Positions 7,815-16,595 of a stretch of DNA of 64,000 nt are shown here, one piece after another. Both the position numbers and the translations under genes were made by a program. Source of the stretch: Arcticibacter tournemirensis (lineage in GTDB: Bacteria; Bacteroidota; Bacteroidia; Sphingobacteriales; Sphingobacteriaceae); NCBI RefSeq assembly GCF_006716645.1, contig NZ_VFPL01000001.1, positions 5,121,937 through 5,185,936 on the forward strand, written 5' to 3'. The number at the start of each line of letters is the position of its first letter. Position 1 is the stretch's first letter. The notes beneath the pieces were generated by a model. That model was not told the origin of the DNA, did not search any database, and saw only the letters and a list, made by a program, of their open reading frames with translations.

Positions 7815-10800
7815 TTAAAATGATACGTTTACTCCGATGGTGGTAATAGTCGGAATAGGGAAAGCCTGATTTGGGATTTCCGGATCGGCGGCGGTAAATG
7901 ATTTACTCTTTATAGTAAAGAGATTACTGCCCTGCAAAAAAACGCGCGCTCCCTGGATCCCTGACGATTTAAAAAGATTTTTAAGATTATACCCCAGCTG
8001 AAGGTTTCTTAATTTTAAATACGAGCCCTTTTCATAAAAATAAGTTGACGCTCGCCCTTCGTTATTTCGATCGACTAAAGTTAGTGCCGGAATTTCCGAA
8101 CTACTATTTTGAGGAGTCCAGGCATTCAGGGTTCTTTCGCCCCAGTTACTGCCCACCCACAGGGATGAAAAGTCGGTAAATGTTTTGAATTCATTATAAA
8201 CATCATTGCCCTGAATACCCTGGAAGAAACAGCTGAAGTCAAAACCTTTGTATCGTAGTTCGAGATTAAGCCCATATTGAAATTTAGGATTACCGTCGGC
8301 AATGAAGTCGCGGTCTTTATCATCAATAACGTTGTCGCTGTTCAGATCTTTGTACCTTATGCGGCCAATACCCTTTCCGGTTTGAGCCGGAGAATTGTCC
8401 ACTTCCTGTTGTGATTTAAACAATCCATCTGCCACATATCCGAAAGAAGAATTAATAGAGCGGCCAAGAATTGTTTTGTCAGTTCCATTACCGGGGTATG
8501 AAGCTAAAACCTGAGAAGGAAGAGAGGTTACTTTGTTCCTGTAGGCGGAAATATTTGCGGTTGCTGAAAAGGACCACTCCTTTGAAAGGTTTCCGTTATA
8601 AGAGAGCAAAAACTCAAGTCCCTTATTTTGCATGGAAGCTCCATTAAACCAATAATTTCCTCCTTCGCCTAATACAGCGAGGAACCCTGGACTAATTAAA
8701 ATGTCGGAGGTCTTCTTTACGAAATAATCGACCGATCCGCTGAGGCGATTTCCAAATAAACCAAAGTCGGCACCCCAGTTCGACTCAGTTGTACTTTCCC
8801 ACTTCAGTTTATCATTTGCCTGCTGGATCAAAGTAAACCCAGATGGCAGTTGTCCTGAACCTGCGCCGGTTATATCATAAGCAGATCCACTGTCGAAAGC
8901 AAAAGTCTGATCTATTCCATAAATAGCGGAATACAATGCATAAGTAGCGTTATTTGCTATTTCCTGGTTACCTGATTTGCCCCATCCATACCTAAGCTTA
9001 AGATCTGAAAGGATAGTATTGTTTTTCAGGAAAGGCTCCTCGCTGATTCTCCAGCCCAAAGAAAAGGCAGGAAAAACGCCGTACCTGTTATCTTTACCAA
9101 AGCGCGATGATCCGTCCCGGCGAAGAGTAACAGAAGCCAGATATTTATTATCATAAGAATAATTCCCTTTACCGAAAAAAGACAATAATGAATATCCCGT
9201 ACCGCTCCCTCCGTTGTCTTTATTAGAGGAACCAGCATCGAGGTAAGCATAATCAATATTCTCCAGAGCATACCCTTGCCTTGATGCAAAAAAGTTCTGG
9301 TTGATATACTTAATCTGTTCATGCCCTAAAACGAAGTCGGCACGATGTTTAGCTGAACTCAACGTGTAGTTGATCGTGTTCTGCCATACCCAATTACCGT
9401 CGTAACCCTGATTGGTGACATTTTGATTAGAGGGGTCAGATAAAAACCCGGAAACGTATGACTTCCGAAGTGTCCTCTGATAAGATCCGTTATAATCTAC
9501 GCCAAGACTGGTTCTGAAATGTAAATTTGGAACAACTGCGAAATCGGCATAGGCATTACCGAAAACGCGATAGAAATATCCTGAATTTTGCTTGTTGTCT
9601 TCTATCAGCCGCACAGGATTATGCCGGTCGGTCATGCCTGGTGCTGGTCCGCCCCATCCCCCATCTACGGTGTGTACAGGTACAACTGCCGGCTGTACAA
9701 GAGACGTAAAGAGGATATCACCGAGAGGGATTAATGCATTTTTAATGTAAGTAACATTCATGTTCTCCCCTACCTTCAGCTTATTCTTCCAAAAGCTATA
9801 GTCCGAGTTAAACCGGGAGTTAATCTTGTTACTTTTTGAGGATTTAACAATACCCTTATTGTCATAATAGCCCACAGAAAAGAGACTATTTCCACGTTCT
9901 CCGCTGTTGCTGAGCGAAATATTAACTTGTTGTATCTGGGATGTCTGGCTGATCTCGTCGTACCAATAGGTATTGGCGGGCTTCATCGTCTTTGCAGCAT
10001 CAATAAATTCAGGATAAATAATTTTGTTCAGCACCGGGTCATCGAAGTTGCCGTTCCAGTCGTACTGATAAATCTGATTGTTATTAGGGTTTGACCGGTC
10101 ATTTACAGCAGCCTGCCAATACGCCCGTCCTTTCCCATCAGCATCAAGGGTCTTTTGTTTAGAAATATAAGATTGAAGAGAGGACGAAACATCGACATCT
10201 ATTTTGGTATTGCCCTTTTTAGCTTTTTTTGTTGTAATAATAATCACTCCATTTGCCGCCCTAGAACCATAAATTGTAGCAGACGAGGCGTCTTTTAACA
10301 CCTGAAATGATTCAATGTCGTTGGGATTAAGTTCCTGGAGCCCCCGTTTAGTAGGAATACCGTCGATTACATACAAAGGATCGTTGTTTCCGAGGGTTCC
10401 TACCCCCCTTATTCGTACAGTTGCCCCACCTTGAGGCGATCCATCGCTGGTAATAAACACTCCGGGCACTCGACCCTGCAACGCTTTCACAGGATTGCCC
10501 ACTGGAATATCTTTAATCTCATTTACATCAACAACCGACACCGCTCCGGTTAGATCAGCCTTCTTCTGACTCTGGTAACCGGTAACCACAACTTCATTCA
10601 GAGACCGGGGAGCACCTGTTAATACAACATCTATTACAGTCCTGCTATCGACGGTTATCTCTCTCGATACATAACCAATATAAGAAAATACAAGAGTAGA
10701 CCCCGCATTTGGAACCTTAATAGAATAACGGCCTTCGGCACTTGAACTGGCACCGATGTTCTGACCCCGTACCAAAATACTTACCCCCGGTAACGACTCG

Positions 10801-10898
10801 CCCTTCTCATCGGTGATCTTGCCAGAAATAGTGATACTTTGCGACCTTGCAACATGAATGCAACAAGTCATAGCAATTAGAAAATAAATAATTCTCAT
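7815..10898 (-). CDS. SusC/RagA-family TonB-dependent outer-membrane transporter
   Basis: A 1027-residue protein: signal peptide (1-19), carboxypeptidase-regulatory-like domain (about 22-105), TonB box/plug (from about 105, VVVTGYQSQKKADLTGAVSVV), the SusC signature around VLKDASSATIYGSRAANGVI, and a 22-strand barrel ending in an aromatic strand (TTIGVNVSF). It imports oligosaccharides with its SusD partner, energised by TonB. It is the first gene of the fructanase operon; no N-terminal STN domain is present, so it is not of the type that signals to an anti-sigma factor. Confidence 0.95.
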   Translation of the reverse strand: MRIIYFLIAMTCCIHVARSQSITISGKITDEKGESLPGVSILVRGQNIGASSSAEGRYSIKVPNAGSTLVFSYIGYVSREITVDSRTVIDVVLTGAPRSLNEVVVTGYQSQKKADLTGAVSVVDVNEIKDIPVGNPVKALQGRVPGVFITSDGSPQGGATVRIRGVGTLGNNDPLYVIDGIPTKRGLQELNPNDIESFQVLKDASSATIYGSRAANGVIIITTKKAKKGNTKIDVDVSSSLQSYISKQKTLDADGKGRAYWQAAVNDRSNPNNNQIYQYDWNGNFDDPVLNKIIYPEFIDAAKTMKPANTYWYDEISQTSQIQQVNISLSNSGERGNSLFSVGYYDNKGIVKSSKSNKINSRFNSDYSFWKNKLKVGENMNVTYIKNALIPLGDILFTSLVQPAVVPVHTVDGGWGGPAPGMTDRHNPVRLIEDNKQNSGYFYRVFGNAYADFAVVPNLHFRTSLGVDYNGSYQRTLRKSYVSGFLSDPSNQNVTNQGYDGNWVWQNTINYTLSSAKHRADFVLGHEQIKYINQNFFASRQGYALENIDYAYLDAGSSNKDNGGSGTGYSLLSFFGKGNYSYDNKYLASVTLRRDGSSRFGKDNRYGVFPAFSLGWRISEEPFLKNNTILSDLKLRYGWGKSGNQEIANNATYALYSAIYGIDQTFAFDSGSAYDITGAGSGQLPSGFTLIQQANDKLKWESTTESNWGADFGLFGNRLSGSVDYFVKKTSDILISPGFLAVLGEGGNYWFNGASMQNKGLEFLLSYNGNLSKEWSFSATANISAYRNKVTSLPSQVLASYPGNGTDKTILGRSINSSFGYVADGLFKSQQEVDNSPAQTGKGIGRIRYKDLNSDNVIDDKDRDFIADGNPKFQYGLNLELRYKGFDFSCFFQGIQGNDVYNEFKTFTDFSSLWVGSNWGERTLNAWTPQNSSSEIPALTLVDRNNEGRASTYFYEKGSYLKLRNLQLGYNLKNLFKSSGIQGARVFLQGSNLFTIKSKSFTAADPEIPNQAFPIPTITTIGVNVSF

Positions 10899-10920
10899 TT
10901 GACTAATTGGTTTTTAAAGC

Positions 10921-11029
10921 CCGTGAAATACTATGAATAGGACACGGCGCTTGGTTTGCGATACTCATTTCTAATGAGTTGATTCGTATTTTTCGATAGG
11001 ATTTACCATGGGAGTTGGATACTGTATCC
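10921..11029. promoter_or_regulatory. Palindromic sites upstream of susC (possible operators)
   Basis: Within the 229-base gap before susC lie three dyads: a perfect GGATAC-T-GTATCC (11017-11029), a perfect ACTCATT/AATGAGT with a 3-base centre (10963-10979), and CCGTG/CACGG spaced by 17 bases (10921-10947). I see no clear TAnnTTTG box here. The hybrid regulator of the locus must bind near here; which dyad it uses is unknown. Confidence 0.4.
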
Positions 11030-11127
11030 GGTTCTCAACCCATAAATCGTCTTTTCTTCATTTTTTTAAGTTTAACTGGTTAATTGATTTAGTTAATGGG
11101 ACTATTTTCCATAGCCGGATTCGTTGG

Positions 11128-12039
11128 CTAAAGCCTGACGCTTTTGTAATCGTTCATAAACAGATCAAGATCTGACACTGTATAAGAAGGGCAGGCTCCA
11201 TAATGAGACGTGACAAATCCGGCCAGCGCCGACGCATAATTAAGCGATTCGCTTATTGTATTTCCGCGGCACCTTTTAGCGAGAAATGCAGCAAGAAAAG
11301 AGTCTCCACTGCCTACTGTATCTTTTACAGCTACTTTGTGTGAAGGAACATCATATTGGCGATCCCCATTGTAATACGAAGCCCCTGCTATCCCTTTTGT
11401 TACCAGAACCTCACTGATTCTAAAGCGATCCTGAAGCTGCTTTACATTCTCCTGTTCTGTATCAAAAGATCCACCTGTTAGTTTGGCAATGATCTTCAGT
11501 TCATCACTATTCAGTTTAACGAGGTCCGCCCTTGTAAGTAGCTCCGTTAAGTTCTCAGGTGTATAATATGGCTCACGTAAATTAATATCCAGAACCTTGT
11601 ATTGTGATGCCTCAAGCAAACCAAAAAGAGTTTTACGAGTTACGTTATTCCTGCTTGACAAGCTTCCAAAGACCAGCGCCCCGGCATTTGAAACAAGAGG
11701 AATCAGGTGATCGTCGGGTTGTATGAAATCCCAGGCAACCGGAAAGCGTATATCGTACCTTATATCGTGGTCCTCCATCACAATGGCTTCAACAGTTGAA
11801 GTTGGGTATGCCTGGTCCATCTGACAGAAATCTGATTGTACCCCAATATCATTCAGGAATCGTAAAAGCCCATTCCCATCGTCGTCATTTCCGACACGAC
11901 TAATCAAGAGGCTTTCTATCCCCAGTTGCTTCAGGTGGTAGGCTACATTCATAGGGGCACCGCCCGGTTTTTTACCTGAAGGAAGGTTGTCCCAAAGAAT
12001 CTCTCCAAAACAAACGACTTTAATATCTCTGTCATTCAT
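11128..12039 (-). CDS. PfkB-family fructokinase
   Basis: A 303-residue ribokinase-fold sugar kinase. The N-terminal signature is visible as KPGGAPMNVAYHLKQLG (about 24-40), and the C-terminal signature DTVGSGDSFLAAFL (about 240-253) holds the catalytic base Asp246 and the anion hole. It would phosphorylate fructose released by GH32 action and imported by the neighbouring MFS porter. It follows the porter by 16 bases on the same strand, so the two form an operon. Fructose specificity rests on context and resemblance. Confidence 0.88.
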   Translation of the reverse strand: MNDRDIKVVCFGEILWDNLPSGKKPGGAPMNVAYHLKQLGIESLLISRVGNDDDGNGLLRFLNDIGVQSDFCQMDQAYPTSTVEAIVMEDHDIRYDIRFPVAWDFIQPDDHLIPLVSNAGALVFGSLSSRNNVTRKTLFGLLEASQYKVLDINLREPYYTPENLTELLTRADLVKLNSDELKIIAKLTGGSFDTEQENVKQLQDRFRISEVLVTKGIAGASYYNGDRQYDVPSHKVAVKDTVGSGDSFLAAFLAKRCRGNTISESLNYASALAGFVTSHYGACPSYTVSDLDLFMNDYKSVRL

Positions 12040-12055
12040 ATGAATATTTTTTAGG

Positions 12056-13384
12056 TTAATGCATGACTACGTTTTCCTGAATCTGCTCAAGCGATTTCCC
12101 CTTCGTCTCCGGCATTACACGCCATACAAATAATAATTGCAAGATCATCATGATGCTAAAAAACAGGAAGGTGTTGCCGCCACCCAGCTTTTCTGCGAAG
12201 TATGGAAAGCTGAATGCAATGGCTGCGGCCATTACCCAATGAGTAAAACTGCCGAGGGTCTGACCTTTTGCCCGGACTTCATTGGGGAAGATTTCAGAAA
12301 TAAATACCCAGATGACAGCCCCTTGTGAAAAGGCAAAGAAGGCAACATAGATCATTAGATAAAATGTTATCAGAAACCCGTTAAAATGGCCCGAGTAGAA
12401 CGTGAATGATACCATGGAAAGCGACGCTATCAGACCAAAAGAGCCTATAAGCATGAGTGTCCTCCGCCCTATCTTATCGATAAAACCTATGGCAATAAGC
12501 GTAAAGGTGAAATTCACTAATCCAATGCCAACCGTAGACAATAAAGAAGTATGTGCACCAAGACCAGCCATTTCAAATATCCGGGGAGCATAATAGATAA
12601 TGGCGTTTATTCCTGAGACCTGATTGAAGATCGCAAAAAGTATAGCTAACATAACGGGGAACTTGTACTTTTTCGACAAAAGAGGTTCCTGGATACTCAG
12701 CTTTTGATGCTGGCCGGAAAGAGTGATAGCCTCCAGTTCTTTTTCATATGAGAGAGGACTAATTCGCTTCAGGACTTCACGGGCCTCATCAAAACGCTGC
12801 CTCTGTAAAGCGAGCCATCTGGGGCTCTCAGGGATAAAACGAATTAATACGAGATATATAAGAGAAGGGAAAGACTGAATACCCAGCATCCATCTCCATG
12901 AAGTCTCACCACTTTGCCCGATCAGATAGTTCGACAGATACGAAATCAGTATTCCAAGTACCACGTTAAACTGGAATAAGGCAACAAGGCGCCCTCTTGA
13001 CCGTGCAGGAGATATTTCGGATATATATATAGGGGCAGTCACAGAAGAAACTCCTACCCCAATGCCACCGGCAAAACGAAAGAATAAAAACACATACCAA
13101 TCCGATGCGAGTGCTGTGCCGAGAGATGAAAGCAGATATAATAAAGCAACCAGGTATAACGTATTCTTACGACCAATCCGGTCGGAGGGAATAGCACCTA
13201 ATAAAGCTCCCAATACTGTTCCAATTAAAGCGATAGATACCGTTAATCCGTGTTCGATGACATTTAGGCTCCAATATTGCTGTATAGATTTTTCAGCGCC
13301 TGAGATTACAGCGGTGTCAAATCCAAATAAGAACCCTCCTAAGGCCACTACAAGCGACCACGCTATTACGTAATTTTTTTTCAT
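12056..13384 (-). CDS. Sugar porter of the major facilitator superfamily
   Basis: A 442-residue inner-membrane protein with 12 predicted membrane segments and the sugar-porter signatures GFLFGFDTAVISGA (segment 1), RFAGGIGVGVSSVTAPIYISE (segment 4), PESPRWL (central loop), QVSGINAIIYYAP (segment 7) and PETKGKSLEQIQ (C-terminus). It would carry a hexose, here probably fructose, by proton symport. It is first in the transporter-fructokinase operon and is divergent from the hybrid regulator. Confidence 0.9.
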   Translation of the reverse strand: MKKNYVIAWSLVVALGGFLFGFDTAVISGAEKSIQQYWSLNVIEHGLTVSIALIGTVLGALLGAIPSDRIGRKNTLYLVALLYLLSSLGTALASDWYVFLFFRFAGGIGVGVSSVTAPIYISEISPARSRGRLVALFQFNVVLGILISYLSNYLIGQSGETSWRWMLGIQSFPSLIYLVLIRFIPESPRWLALQRQRFDEAREVLKRISPLSYEKELEAITLSGQHQKLSIQEPLLSKKYKFPVMLAILFAIFNQVSGINAIIYYAPRIFEMAGLGAHTSLLSTVGIGLVNFTFTLIAIGFIDKIGRRTLMLIGSFGLIASLSMVSFTFYSGHFNGFLITFYLMIYVAFFAFSQGAVIWVFISEIFPNEVRAKGQTLGSFTHWVMAAAIAFSFPYFAEKLGGGNTFLFFSIMMILQLLFVWRVMPETKGKSLEQIQENVVMH

Positions 13385-13693
13385 GAATTATCCAGGTTTA
13401 CCAATGCAAATAAGAAGGGAAATCGGCCGGCCGGCGTTAAATTGCATTCCAAAGTCTTTAAACTTTAAAAAAGGCCAAAAAAACATCTAAGTAACTGGAT
13501 ATCTGCCGAATAATTATCGATTACAGATTCAGACGCCCGGCTAAAGTTTAAACATGTTACACGTTTCTTTAAAATTGATTCATAAAGCGCCATTCAAACT
13601 TATTCAGAGCTAATGACTAAGAATCTGGAATTTTAAGTACTCAATATATTTTCTTAATTTTCTCAAACCGGTATCGCATTATCTCAACTCCTT
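13385..13693. other. Divergent regulatory gap between sugar porter and hybrid regulator
   Basis: This 309-base AT-rich gap has no gene. It contains self-complementary words GTTTAAAC and AACATGTT near 13545-13560 and a GGCCGGCCGG run near 13424. On the minus strand a TTG followed after 18 bases by AGACTTTG is a weak promoter candidate for the porter. No convincing promoter for the regulator was found. Confidence 0.3.
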
Positions 13694-16522
13694 ATGATAA
13701 AGATTAGAAAGGGAAGCGCCTTTGAAATGCTTATGAATTTTCTGATGCTCCCGTTGGTCATCTGCCTGAGTACTGTTCTCATCCAGGGATGCACTACCTC
13801 TTCAAAAAATGATGAACCAGAGTACACCATCGGGTTTTCGCAATGTATAGGTTCTGATGAATGGAGAAGAACCATGCTGGATGAAATGAAAAGGGAGCTT
13901 TCATTTTATCCAGGTGTTAAGTTATTGTATGAAGATGCCGAAGGAAATAGCAAAAAGCAGATAGGACAGGTCAAAGAAATGCTCCGCAAAAAAATCGACT
14001 TGCTTATCATTTCGCCTAATGAAGCCCGGCCTTTAACGCCGGTGGTAGAAGAAGCCTTTAATAGAGGAATACCGGTAATTATAATCGACAGGAAAATATC
14101 CTCAAACTTATATACTTCCTATGTAGGCGGCAACAACTTTGAAATTGGAAGAATAGCGGCGGAATATATAGCCGGCAAACTGAACGGCAAAGGTAAGATA
14201 CTGGAAGTAATGGGATTACCGGGATCCTCTCCGGCAATTGAGAGACAAAGGGGATTCAATGAAGGTATCAGTAAATACCCCGGCGTCCATATCGCAAAAC
14301 AAGTGTATGGGAACTGGCTAAAACGCGAAGCTGAAAAAGAAGTTGCAAAAGTAATATCCGCTTATCAGGATATTGATGTGGTCTTCGCCCACAATGATCA
14401 AATGGCATTGGGTTCATATCAAGCTCTTAAGAGATCGTTGCCTGCAAGCAAGATTAAAATAGTGGGGGTTGATGCACTACCTGGCGCAAGCAACGGCTTG
14501 AGATACGTTTCAGACGGCATTCTCTATGCATCTATGCTCTACCCTACCGGAGGTAAAGAGGCTATCAGAACAGCATTGGCCATCTTAAATCACATGCCGT
14601 TTGATAAAGAGAATATCCTTAAAACGCTGGTTGTCGATTCAAGCAATGTTCAATTGATGAAGCTGCAATCAGACAAAATCAACAGTCAGCAAATAGACAT
14701 CGAACGACAGCAGGAGATGCTGGAAGAACAAAGGAAGATCTACCACAACCAACAGATCTTTCTCAATATACTGGTGGTAAGCCTCGTTCTGGCGATTGTT
14801 TTTGGAGGCGTGGCTTTTTATGCGCTAAACGAAAACTGGAAAAACAATAAGGCACTTGAAATCAAGAATGAGGAAATAATAAAACAACAGCAGCAGCTCA
14901 TCGAAATGTCTGCCAAGGCAAAAGCCGCTTCAGAAGCCAAATTTAATTTTTTCACTAATATTTCGCATGAGTTCAGAACACCCCTTACCTTGATTATGAC
15001 ATCGCTCGAAGATCTGTTTTCCGATTCCCGTATGACAGCCGGAACAAGAAAACATCTCTATATGATTAGTAAAAACGCAAGCAGGCTGCTGAAACTGATC
15101 AATCAACTCGTTGATTTCCGTAAAATTGAATATGACAAGATGAGCATTAGCGTATCGGAAAACAATATCATTTCGTTTATCAGCGAGATCATGAGTTCCT
15201 TTAAGGAGGTAGCCCATAAAAGGAATATTGATATACGGTTAGTAAGCAGAGATAAGGAATTAAATATATGGTTTGATGTCAATATGCTTGACAAAGTAAT
15301 TTTCAACCTCTTATCCAATGCCTTTAAATTTACGAACGACAATGGCAGGGTTCTGATAACAATATCCTCAAAACCAGAGGAAGGCATTGCTGAAATAGTT
15401 ATAGAAGATAACGGCATCGGCATGTCGGAAGAAGCGGTGTCTCATGCTTTTGATCTTTTTTACCAGGGAGATACCGATCGGTCTAAAGGATCGGGAATCG
15501 GGCTTTCTTTATCAAGAGAAATTGTTATTCTCCATAAAGGGACAGTAACTGTTAACAGCACAAAGGGAAAAGGCACCGCCTTTAAAATAACACTACCTCT
15601 TGGAGATAATCACATTGGGCAGAAGGAGAAAATTTACGGAGCAGGGCAGTACATGCCGGATGAGGATACCATCAGACTATATACCGCAGAACTTAAAGAT
15701 TCGGGGCTTAGCGATCATCATGAAGAGACGGCGATAGTTACAAAGGAACATTCTGTATTAATTATTGAAGACAACGACGATATGCGGCAGTTCCTGCAGG
15801 AGAAATTGTCGGAACACTACGAAGTATATACCGCGGCAAATAGTACAGAAGGGCTACACGAAGCTTTTGAAAAGATACCCGATCTTATTATTTCAGATGT
15901 AGTAATGCCGGGTCAATCGGGCACTCAACTTACGCAGATATTAAAAAATGATATCCGGGCTTCTCACATCCCGATTATTCTTCTCAGCGCAAGAGCAAAC
16001 CCCGAACAACAGCTCGAAGGAATCAAAGCTCTTGCCGACACCTATATTACCAAACCTTTTAAAATCCAGTTTCTACTGGAAGCCATCAGAAATCTCTTAA
16101 ATAACCGCCAGTTACTTAGGTCGCGATATACAAGTGAACTTCCCGTTGATGCAAGAACCAGTACTTCAGGCAAACTCGATAAGAAGTTTCTGACAGTATT
16201 TTCAGGCATAGTAGAAAGCAATATCTCTAACGAAAACCTAAACGTGGAAGATATTTGCAAATCAATAGGTATCTCCCGCGTGCAGCTATATCGCAAGGTG
16301 AAAGCTCTTCTGGGCTGTAGTGTGTCAGAATACATTATTAACAAGCGGTTAAAAAAGGCTAAATACCTGTTATTAAATGAGGATCTTTCGATTGCAGAAA
16401 TTACTTACAAGGTAGGGATCTCCTCTCCTACTTATTTTTCTACACTATTTAAAGCAAAGTACGGATGTACACCTTCGGAGTTCAAAAGGAAGAATGTTGC
16501 AGAAAAGCTTATTCATAGCTAA
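13694..16522 (+). CDS. Hybrid two-component regulator with sugar-binding periplasmic domain (fructan PUL)
   Basis: A 942-residue one-protein signalling chain. An N-terminal export signal ends in VLIQGC (Cys33, lipobox-like). Then come a LacI/ribose-binding-type periplasmic domain (about 43-310), a coiled coil (328-352), a membrane helix (about 355-378), HisKA with His425 in NISHEFRTPLT, an HATPase domain (N-box about 538-547, G-boxes DNGIG and GSGIGLS), a receiver domain with Asp735 (IISDVVMPG) and Lys787, and an AraC-type DNA-binding domain (about 830-935). It should sense periplasmic fructose and switch on the flanking genes, as the related Bacteroides fructan regulator BT1754 does. The lipobox in front of a membrane-spanning kinase is slightly unusual and may simply be a signal anchor. 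Confidence 0.93.
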   Translation: MIKIRKGSAFEMLMNFLMLPLVICLSTVLIQGCTTSSKNDEPEYTIGFSQCIGSDEWRRTMLDEMKRELSFYPGVKLLYEDAEGNSKKQIGQVKEMLRKKIDLLIISPNEARPLTPVVEEAFNRGIPVIIIDRKISSNLYTSYVGGNNFEIGRIAAEYIAGKLNGKGKILEVMGLPGSSPAIERQRGFNEGISKYPGVHIAKQVYGNWLKREAEKEVAKVISAYQDIDVVFAHNDQMALGSYQALKRSLPASKIKIVGVDALPGASNGLRYVSDGILYASMLYPTGGKEAIRTALAILNHMPFDKENILKTLVVDSSNVQLMKLQSDKINSQQIDIERQQEMLEEQRKIYHNQQIFLNILVVSLVLAIVFGGVAFYALNENWKNNKALEIKNEEIIKQQQQLIEMSAKAKAASEAKFNFFTNISHEFRTPLTLIMTSLEDLFSDSRMTAGTRKHLYMISKNASRLLKLINQLVDFRKIEYDKMSISVSENNIISFISEIMSSFKEVAHKRNIDIRLVSRDKELNIWFDVNMLDKVIFNLLSNAFKFTNDNGRVLITISSKPEEGIAEIVIEDNGIGMSEEAVSHAFDLFYQGDTDRSKGSGIGLSLSREIVILHKGTVTVNSTKGKGTAFKITLPLGDNHIGQKEKIYGAGQYMPDEDTIRLYTAELKDSGLSDHHEETAIVTKEHSVLIIEDNDDMRQFLQEKLSEHYEVYTAANSTEGLHEAFEKIPDLIISDVVMPGQSGTQLTQILKNDIRASHIPIILLSARANPEQQLEGIKALADTYITKPFKIQFLLEAIRNLLNNRQLLRSRYTSELPVDARTSTSGKLDKKFLTVFSGIVESNISNENLNVEDICKSIGISRVQLYRKVKALLGCSVSEYIINKRLKKAKYLLLNEDLSIAEITYKVGISSPTYFSTLFKAKYGCTPSEFKRKNVAEKLIHS

Positions 16523-16546
16523 TAAACCATCCATGAATGATCAGCA

Positions 16547-16578
16547 AAAAGGGTGCCTCTCAAAAGAAGCACCCTTTT
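16547..16578. terminator. Bidirectional terminator between regulator and propeller gene
   Basis: AAAAGGGTGC (16547-16556) pairs perfectly with GCACCCTTTT (16569-16578) over a 12-base loop, giving A/T runs on both sides. It serves the two convergent genes. Confidence 0.8.
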
Positions 16579-16595
16579 CTATAAGCACACTTATA

